DNA from: Lathyrus oleraceus
Lineage: Eukaryota; Streptophyta; Magnoliopsida; Fabales; Fabaceae
Length of the DNA stretch: 64,000 bases
Assembly (NCBI RefSeq): GCF_024323335.1
Contig: NC_066582.1
Location: 180,802,782-180,866,781 of the forward strand
Reading direction: 5' to 3'
The notes under the pieces were generated by a model. It saw nothing but the letters and a program-made list of their open reading frames with translations. It made no database searches and was not told the origin of the DNA. Of the stretch, positions 56,718 to 64,000 are shown in pieces (position 1 is the first letter of the stretch; every line of letters begins with the position of its first letter). The position numbers were made by a program, and so were the translations under genes.

Positions 56718-58126
56718 TTGTTTTTGAAGAAAAAAGTGAAACAGTATTGTTTTGGTGGTTTAATGGTGAAACAGATGCTTTATGGTCCTCCAAATGATGG
56801 TTGGTGAAGGTTGTTTGGCTTGAAACAACTTGCAATAGCTTTAACCAAACTCTGCCATTGATGATATGTGAAGAAAAAACAGCCGTGTAAGTGAGCTTCC
56901 AGGTGGGGAATGGTGGTGAAAACAGGTTCAAAATGATGAATGGATGTTGTAGCAACAGTGGTATGGTCGTGTTCTTTGAAAGTTTTTTACAGATTTTGGA
57001 AAATGCAAGCAATGAGGTTTTTGAGAATGAGTTTTTTTTTCTGAGTTAGATGGCTGCAACTAAGGTTCACAATGACAGAAAATCATGTTTAGATTTGCTG
57101 TTTGATGTTGCTTGTGGTTCTGAATCAAAGGCCATGAAAATGTGGAGTATAGTTGGTGAGAAGTGTACTTTTTCCAATTTTCAAGCAACTAGGGCATGGC
57201 TATGTGTACTGCACAAGAATGGGCTTCCAACAAGTCTCAAATGCATTTTCAGAACATGTTTGATTGGTAGAATTGGTTAGAAATGATTATTTTGAAAAGT
57301 CAAAATTCCACTCACTTGAAATTAATTAAGGCAAGTCCAAAAATGCCATTTTGATTGGTGAAGTTTTGGTACATGAAAGTTACATTTTTGGAAAGAGGGG
57401 ATCAAATGTGACTTGTAGGAAAAAACCCCACCCAAATTGGCCAAATGGTTTGAGAGATATGGCCTTTTGAAGTTCAAGAATTTCTGAAAATGATTTGATC
57501 ATAACTTGCCAACCATACATGGGAATTGAGTGTTCTTGGACTTTTTGGAAATGGGAGAACAAGATCTTCAACTTTCATGTTGGGCAAAAATTCATTTGAA
57601 GCTTGTATCATGATGTAAGTTTGAGGATCAAGACTTTCCATTTATGGCAGGTTTCAGTTACAGGTCCAGTTTCCATTTTTGGAAATTTCTGATCTGGCTT
57701 CAAATTCTTCCATGATGGTGTTTGACATGATATATGAGGCCTATTTGGACATGAATAAGCTCTCTCAAACCAAATCCATCCATCAAAACCATAAAATCAA
57801 TCACAGTTGACCAAGTTTGACTTTTTAGGGTTTCTGACTGACTGTGCATTGACTGATGACTTCTGAACATCCAATCCTTGACCAAAACACTTCAAATGGA
57901 CCCCCAAGTCATGTGAACATGTTGGACCAACCTTAGGGCCTTGGCTCGATGGAATTTGTACTTGCTTGCTTGACTGACTGACCTCCTGATCAGTTTGACC
58001 TAATTTCTTGATTGGCTTGCACTTGAGGCAACTGGGACAATGCAATGCTATGCAGTGGACCATGATATGCTATGACCTAATATGAAAATGTATGTACAAT
58101 GATAGGTGCAAATTTGAGGTGCTACA

Positions 58127-58131
58127 TATGA
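58127..58131. repeat. Target site duplication of element C (right), TATGA
   Basis: Second copy of TATGA; element D resumes after it. Confidence 0.95.
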
Positions 58132-60173
58132 GAACATTGAACTCTTGTTCTGTGAAGGGAGGAAGCTCTTTCAAGTGGCAGAAGAAGGAGCTGAATTCAA
58201 CAGCTGGATGTCAAAACACAATGTTGTGACATTTGGTTCAACATTAGATTCTTAGTTGGTGAAGTGGCACATCAACTTGAGATAGAAGGGTCTGCAGGGT
58301 TGTAGATTGGACACTTCAAAAGGCTTGAAGTTCAAATCTCACTTGGATGGTCAGAATATCTTTGGGAGAAGTCTGATAAACTTGGAGAGGTCAAAAGGTG
58401 GCATTTGACTTTTTCATATGAGGATTCATGAAGGAGGTAATCAACCAGTGGCACTTGGTCTATCTCAGAAGTGAGTTCGAAGAATCAAGATAATCAACTT
58501 ATGGCAGCTGATTATCCTTGAGGGAAGTCTGAGACAAATTACTTTTGAGCAGAAAAGTAGTAAGTTGAAGACAAAAGGAGGTGTTTTCTATTCATCTCTT
58601 GGAGCTTGTGGTAGGAGTTCTGAGCTATCTATGGAAGATTATCTCGTGCAATGGGATGAGAATGTATATGTCCCAATGTATGTTTGGGTTCTTCTGGATC
58701 AAGCCGGTGACTCAGTGATATCTGAAGACTATCAGATGGTGTTCCTTGTCATGTTATGAAGGATGTCCCAGCTGATGTTAGAACATCTTGTGAAGTGGTC
58801 TTCTGTTCTGATTAGAAGAGAGATTAACACAGAGTGTGAATGTGTTCAGCTAAGAGGGTTGAACAGAGGGTGTGCTCTTGAAGGCATGAAGATGCGTCTT
58901 ATGTTTTCCATTCATCAAGTGGTCTGGATTCTCTTTGAATCAGGAAGTATGTGAAGGTCCAACTTTGTGGTGTTGGATATGCTCAGGTGTGACCTCCAAG
59001 TTTCAAGAGGAGAGTAGGGTGTCCATGACAGGGGGAGTTCTGTCTTTGAAGCTGCAAGTAATCATCAAGCTTGTGGTCTATGTGTACTCAGATAACTAGG
59101 TATGGCACCTTGTCAGTTATCAGGATGCTGTGATGTATGTCAAGGCTGAGTGAGCAGAAGAATGTCTGACCGGATGTCATGACATTGCCCTGGACAATGC
59201 TGCTAATTCCTTCTGAATCTTAAAGTCAGTAGGAATTATGAAGGTGATGTGTCTAAGTCTGATACATCAGAATAAGCCTGATGGCTACAGCTGTGTGGTA
59301 CAGGGGGAGTAACCATCTGCTGAAGTGTGGGAATTTGACTATGGCAGTGCCAGATGTCAAGACTCTGCTGGAGGTATGACAGGAACATTGGGAAATGTTG
59401 AATACTGGCAGAATGCAAGAAAAAGCCGCGTGGAATGTTAAGACATCGCGTGCAACGTGTCTGACTGCATATATGGAATAGTCTTCATGCACTAGAACTG
59501 CTGTTTTGGAAAAGAAACAGTCAAGAGCTATAAAAGGTATTCAAAGATAGTCTGAGATTTTGTTGGTGATTCTCTGACTGTTTCTCAGCAAAAATTAATG
59601 AATCTTGACCAAGCATTAATTCCTACCGTTAATTCCTAAGCACGGGCTGGACTATTTAAAGGATGTAATAGCCCTCTTCTTCTCACAAGAGAAACACTCC
59701 ATTCCCTCAGAATCATGGGGTATGTTAAGGTTTGGGCAAGCTGCGCCTGGATCTGGTTTTGTGAGGGATGCCTTTACAAATGTTCAGCTAAAAAGGGGGA
59801 GAGAAATACACTCCTGGGGTTGAGAATGTACCAGAAGCAAGCTAACTGTAACTGTGGTAGCAAACAGAAGTTGGTGTCAGGCACAAAATCCACCAACTGG
59901 GTATACCACTTGTGTCTTGTGATCTGAGTTAAGAGAACAGTTGTGTCTTGTGATCTGAGTTACATTATCTATGTACTCAGCATTACATACTCTTCAGGAA
60001 GCTCTCCTGTTGAGGGGAAGGGTTCTGGTACAACTGATCCGTGTACTTCTACTTCCTCATGTACACCAACTTTGGTGTTTGTGGTGGTGGAGTCAATGAC
60101 AGAGATGAAGAGCATACCAATATTGGGATGTTTTGTCCAGTGTAATGTTTATTTGTTTTAGCTAAAATTTGCC
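58132..60173 (+). other. Element D interior, right part; no recognisable gene
   Basis: Only short frames. Three GGGGGAG tracts (59031, 59303, 59795) resemble the true polypurine tract at 60177. ATGT..ACAT palindromes lie at 58220, 58774, 59173 and 59433. TATA-like TATAAAAGG (59529) and TATTTAAAGG (59653) precede a short frame at 59715-59927 with no known relative. Confidence 0.6.
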
Positions 60174-60185
60174 AAAGGGGGAGAT
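60174..60185 (+). other. Polypurine tract of element D
   Basis: AAAGGGGGAGAT directly before the TGTTATTACC start of the 3' LTR; typical of plant copia elements. Confidence 0.92.
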
Positions 60186-61928
60186 TGTTATTACCTTAGG
60201 ATTGGCATTAATTTTGTAAAACAAATAATGTAATCATCTCTGTTGTTTTAATATGTTGGGTTGAAGAAGTTCAACATCTGGACCAACATGTCATGTACGA
60301 TGTCATGACATCAGGCCTGTGACATCGTACATGTGTAGAAAACTGAATTAATTAATTCAGTATATATTCTGGGATTAGCAAGGATATCTGGTGAATATCC
60401 TAACTCCCATGTGGAGGTCTTAAAGACTTGATCAGAATATATATAGGCTCTAAATATGGAGATATATATGGAGAGATTCTAGGATTGAAGACCTTGTTTG
60501 TAGCAGAATTTTTCTGCTGAAGTTGCAACAGCAAAGAACAAGTCTGCTGCGATTTCTGAAGGCCCAAATCCAGTTGGGTGATTAGGTTAAAAATAGCTAA
60601 TTGTAACCTAGTTTTTGTAAGCCTCCTAGAATGAAAATTTAGGGGTGTGTGTGAGGTAAACCTCCCAATCTGTGGGAAGGTTACCATGTGTTTCTCAGTG
60701 GTCAAAGCTGAGAGTATTTGTAACTCAAAGTCTGTAGGCAAGAGTGGTTTTGTTCTTGAATGAAGTTGTGAAGCAAGTTCAAGGTGTGTTAACATTGCAT
60801 TGTATTTGTAGTGATAGGAATGGAAACTGGAGGTTTCTATCTAGGAGTTCCTAGGTATAGATTGCATTGGGTAGGGATTAAGTGAAGAGTTGTAAACGGG
60901 GGAGTTTAACTCTGAATTAATACTGCTGATAGTGGATCTTCTTCCTGGCTTGGTAGCCCCCAGATGTAGGTCATGTTGGACTGAACTGGGTTAACAATTT
61001 CCTGTGTTTGTTTTCCTTCTGCATGTGTTTTTGTTACTGTCATAACTCAGCTGGTATTCCAGTCAGCTTATCAAGATGATAACAGACCTGGTATATAGCC
61101 TTCTGTTGGAATGTCAATCAGAATGTTGTAACATTCATTAGTGACAGTGTATACTGAACAATAAGCAGGTTAGGTTCAATTCAGTATTTATTTAAGTCTG
61201 TTCTCTTCCAGGATAACAGACCTGGCCGAAGGATCATTGTGAAACTGTTAAACTGGATGTTTTGACAGTTGATACTGAAGGCTGATACTGAAGTAGAGAC
61301 TAGTTGGTCTTTTACAGTACTGCAAACTTAGCACAACATGGTTCCAGGAACATAACAGAATCAACATATGTTCTGACTGTCGGACTGAATGTTGTGACAT
61401 TCATTCTCAACAGCATGTGCTAAAGTGTAGGATGATTGGTTTTTCTGTTTCGGTATTTTTTTCAGGTTATTCTTCAGGGATTCAACAGCTGAGCTAAAAT
61501 CCAGGAAACCAACTACTAACCTACAATTAATGAACCTAACAAATAACCTAGTTGTTAGCAATCTAATAAGTGGAAATTAGATTAACGTGTTCAACCTTTA
61601 ATTCAGGAAATACAAGTAAAAGACAAACACACTGGAACAATTTAACAGATGATGTCCAAAATCAACAGTAAGACATCATGCTGATAATTGTGTAAGAAAA
61701 CAACAGAAGTGAGTGCTAGGATTGATCTTTGTTGAGTCTTTCTTCCTGATGCACAGAACCAGGTGTTCATCCATTCTAGGGTGACCTAGAATGAGATGTC
61801 GTGACATCTGTGAACGTGTGCACATTAGTACAGTGGTTAATAACTGTCTTGCTGTATTAGTTACAATGTTAGATCAGATGTCATGACTTGGAGTAGAACA
61901 TCTGAATTCTGACTACACCAGAATTTCA
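60186..61928 (+). repeat. Element D 3' LTR (1,743 bp)
   Basis: Copy of 32094-33835; about 1.2% different by my count, more than the C LTRs inserted within D. The TATA box is altered to TAAAAATA. No gene. Confidence 0.95.
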
Positions 61929-61933
61929 CAAAA
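61929..61933. repeat. Target site duplication of element D (right), CAAAA
   Basis: CAAAA follows the GAATTTCA end of the D LTR; the LTR of element A continues from here. Confidence 0.9.
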
Positions 61934-62517
61934 GCCCTAAGGTCTTTCGTTATCCACGGGAGAAAACTCAACCTTATACAAACAACAAGTCCACCACGTG
62001 AGAAAAGCTTCGACGTACTAGAGGGGTTAACCCTGTTTTCAGTACGGAAGTCTTACAGTTCGATCACTAAGGACAAAAGGTGAGATTAACATCAACCAAC
62101 TAGGATAAATCAAACCTATGGCTAATGCATGAAAACATGAGTGAAAAGTGGGCTTGGGCCACAAAAGCAATTGAATGAGTGAGATTAATTGATTTGAGTA
62201 TTCATGAAAGATGGTCAAAGTATGATTAGAATTTGATTCAAAAGAAGTATTAAGAAAATGAAGTTCGAAAAGTCAAAGGCCTAAAGCCTAGGTTTCTAAT
62301 TTGAAAAGAAGTGAAAATGTTTGCACAATAGATGTCAAAGTTTGAATTAACATGTGAAAAGAGGGTTTTGAAAACACACACAAAAATGGAAGGGTGAGGA
62401 AGTAAAACTTCTTAGATGTTCACCTCTTGAAATCATATGGAAGATGATTCAAGTGATTCCTTTGGAATAGGCAACAAAGCAAATAACAGGTAAACAAAGT
62501 ATCAGGCAAAGTTAACA

Positions 62518-63005
62518 AAAGCGGATACCGGATGCCAATTACTGGACTTGTACCAATCTCCTAAAACAAAGATGGATACCAGATGCCACTCAATGGACTT
62601 ATACTAGTCTCCTAAAACAAACAAAACATGGATATCAGATGCCAATCAACTGGACTTACACCAATCTCCTAAACCAAAACAAAGAAATGATACCGGATGC
62701 CAATCAACTGGACTTACACCAATCTCACAAAACAAACTGGATATCGGATACCAATAAATGGATTTACACCAATCTCCTAAAACAAACAAACATGGATATC
62801 AGATGCCAATCTATCTGGACTTAATCTAATCTCCATAGAAATGACCATGGGAAACAAATGCCAATAAATGGACTTACAATTGATTCCTCACATACAACAA
62901 CATGCAATAAGCAAAAAGAAACAAGTTGCCAATAAATGGTCTTACACTCGACTCCTACCAAATCATAGGAACAAAGGCCAATGAATGGACTTACACTTGA
63001 TTCCT
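62518..63005 (-). repeat. TAAGTCC..TTGGCAT tandem repeats in A LTR
   Basis: About eight units of 50-65 bp; plus strand reads ATGCCAATNNNTGGACTTA then CACCAATCTCCTAAAAC. Reverse complement of the block at 7691-8420 in B. Confidence 0.85.
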
Positions 63006-63562
63006 CAATGGACAATCAAAGATGTTGCAAAAGATATGAACAAAGATCATGCAATAATGTACAATTAATGATGATAAATGCACAAAGACACACATAAGCA
63101 AGTATGCACAGATGAATCAAGCAATCAGACAAACAAGTCAATTAGCACACACTATATACAAGCAATTAGGCTCAAGCAAGGTTAGACTTTACAGTCAACT
63201 GGAATGGGGTAAGTTGTGCTCTTAACCTTAACATTGAGAGTTAAGGTGAAGCAGATGAAAAGGAGATGAGGGGTGTGCCTCATAGCTCTTATCTCTGGTC
63301 AGAGAGAGCATTTGAATAATAGAAGATGTGGGAGTTCAGAAAGTTGGAACTCTTCTCCACAAGGATTAGACTCTATAGATCTTGGGTTAAGATCCACAAT
63401 GCATCAACATGTTATGTGAGCAAAGGGATGACACACTGAATAGCAGGAGATGGATTACACATCTCTTCTATCTGCCAATTGCCTTATCAAAGGACTTTTC
63501 CTGCTTAGCACAAAAATAAACACAGAAAGACATTGCCTCTTAAGGAGGACTTCAGACAGGTG

Positions 63563-63584
63563 CCTGGCCACATAACAGGCCAGG
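63563..63584 (-). other. Conserved LTR stem-loop (element A copy)
   Basis: Element strand CCTGGCC, loop TGTTATGT, GGCCAGG; the stem is the same as in C and differs from B by two compensated pairs. Confidence 0.7.
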
Positions 63585-63678
63585 TCTTCCAGACTACATG
63601 AAGAAGAGAGGTTATACCTAATTGGTTAAGCAACCAAGCAAAAGCAAGTTCAAAGTGAACTTAAGCAACTTAATGTAC

Positions 63679-63891
63679 CTGTGGAAACATCACACAAATC
63701 AGTACACAGTTTAGACAAACAGACAACATTTAATATCAACAGTCAAACCCAATAAGCAAAGGCATAAGCCACAAATCAAGCTCAAATGAGTTAACAACCC
63801 TACAAAACACACAATGTTAGTAAACAATGGTAAACATCAAGTGCTCAAATGATGGAGCATCAACAACTATGGAACTTGAGTGATCAACCTG
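63679..63891 (-). other. Ladder of three acceptor-like sites, element A LTR
   Basis: On the element strand TTTTCAG|GTTG ends at 63889, TACTAACATTGTGTGTTTTGTAG|GG ends at 63800 and TTTCCACAG|GTAC ends at 63679. The second has a TACTAAC branch-point motif. Positions correspond to 6805, 6884 and 7004 of B. Confidence 0.5.
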
Positions 63892-64000
63892 AAAACAAAG
63901 CTCAAAGATGAGAGGCAAACCCTTAGGCCAAAGCCTAGGGTCAAAGATGAGGAAAAAATTCAAAACAGAAGCTGAAGTTTGACATGATGAAACTTCAAAA

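Larger units (their letters stand above)
35923..58126 (-). mobile_element. Element C: structurally complete Ogre-type retrotransposon, 22.2 kb
   Basis: LTRs of 4,936 bp (35923-40858 and 53191-58126, offset 17,268) are flanked by TATGA. Read on the minus strand the order is 5' LTR, PBS (53171-53188), leader, ORF1, gag-protease, intron, RT-RNase H-RNase H-integrase, 3' UTR with tandem repeats, polypurine tract (40859-40869), 3' LTR. All three long frames are open and the key catalytic residues are visible. By eye the LTRs differ at about a dozen sites. It interrupts element D. It could be an autonomous, recently active copy, with the reservations noted for its RNase H and TATA region. Confidence 0.95.
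53191..58126 (-). repeat. Element C 5' LTR (4,936 bp)
   Basis: Copy of 35923-40858 at +17,268. Differences I noticed include C36716T, C36808G, G36876A, G37264A and C38310T (positions approximate, left copy given first), about twelve in all. Predicted leader donor at 56717 and main acceptor at 54948. Confidence 0.97.
32094..61928 (+). mobile_element. Element D: copia-type LTR element without recognisable gag-pol, interrupted by C
   Basis: LTRs of 1,742 and 1,743 bp (32094-33835, 60186-61928) start TGTTATTACC and end GAATTTCA. The initiator-tRNA-Met type PBS TGGTATCAGAGCA follows the 5' LTR by 2 bp, and a polypurine tract AAAGGGGGAGAT precedes the 3' LTR. Removing element C and one duplication leaves about 7.6 kb, with only about 4.1 kb of interior. 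None of the interior frames resembles gag, protease, integrase, RT or RNase H. The PBS, long LTRs and recurring GGGGGAG tracts suggest a SIRE/Maximus-like non-autonomous copia derivative; the lineage is a guess. It is inserted in element A's 5' LTR. Confidence 0.85.
2218..64000 (-). mobile_element. Element A: old, interrupted Ogre-type Ty3/gypsy retrotransposon (host of the stack)
   Basis: Element A is present as three blocks: 2218-2616 (archaeal-type RNase H fragment), 23556-32093 (RT, gag-pro, ORF1, leader, PBS and the end of its 5' LTR), and 61934-64000 (more of the same 5' LTR). The gaps are later insertions: B at 2617-23555 including its duplication, and D at 32094-61933 including its duplication. 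The 3' half (rest of RNase H, integrase, 3' UTR, 3' LTR) is not seen because element E begins at 2217. The LTR end CACCGCTACA is shared with B, so A and B belong to one subfamily. Coding regions carry six in-frame stops, so A is dead but legible. Confidence 0.9.
61934..64000 (-). repeat. Element A 5' LTR continued, runs off the right edge
   Basis: On the minus strand it matches B's LTR from about 8980 back to about 6800, including the CGTGGATAACG block at its left end, the TAAGTCC repeats and the stem-loop. With 31640-32093 it gives about 2.5 kb of an LTR that should be near 6-7 kb. The short frames (e.g. 62639-62824, 62821-63015) are repeat artefacts; no gene. Confidence 0.9.

Overview
This window is intergenic plant DNA made almost entirely of nested LTR retrotransposons. 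I see no host gene. The dominant elements are giant Ty3/gypsy retrotransposons of the Ogre type (Tat lineage). Their marks are LTRs of 4.9-6.8 kb, an extra ORF1 upstream of gag, an intron between the protease and reverse transcriptase regions, a second archaeal-type RNase H, and a primer-binding site reading TGGCGACTCTGCTGGGGA. Ogre elements at this density point to a legume of tribe Fabeae (pea, vetch, faba bean, lentil, grass pea); that placement is inference from the element type.

Five elements can be separated. Element A is an old Ogre on the minus strand and is the host of the stack. Its pieces are 2218-2616, 23556-32093 and 61934-64000, and it runs out of the window on the right. Its ORF1, gag-pro and RT are recognisable but carry six in-frame stops. 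Element E (1-2217, minus) is the edge of another Ogre LTR sitting in A's RNase H/integrase region. Element B (2617-23550, plus) is a 20.9 kb deletion derivative of Ogre with two 6,826 bp LTRs, inserted in A's RNase H with target duplication ACAGC. Element D (32094-61928, plus) is a copia-type element with 1.74 kb LTRs, inserted in A's 5' LTR with duplication CAAAA; I find no gag-pol in it. Element C (35923-58126, minus) is a structurally complete 22.2 kb Ogre with 4,936 bp LTRs, inserted inside D with duplication TATGA.

LTR-LTR differences counted by eye (lower bounds) agree with this nesting: about 20 or more in 1.74 kb for D, about 12 in 4.9 kb for C inside it, and only 2 found in 6.8 kb for B. 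A is older than B, D and E.

Element C has intact frames for ORF1 (unknown function, coiled-coil tail), gag-protease, and RT-RNase H-integrase. Gag-protease and RT are joined in frame by a predicted 252 bp intron. B keeps LTRs, PBS, splice sites, UTRs and polypurine tract but has lost nearly all coding sequence, so it must have moved using proteins made elsewhere.

The most interesting signals are non-coding and shared between elements of different sequence. (1) An apparent spliceosomal intron lies inside the LTR leader, with a GTAAGT/GTAAGG donor 372-375 nt downstream of the promoter box and a ladder of three acceptor-like sites. (2) A stem-loop in the LTR shows two compensated base-pair changes. 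(3) GNRA-tetraloop hairpins repeat just after the pol stop codon. (4) Hairpin-bearing repeats fill the 3' UTR of B. (5) Duplicated hairpins lie in the 5' leader. Together they suggest that these giant elements carry a conserved, largely undescribed layer of RNA structure and splicing control.
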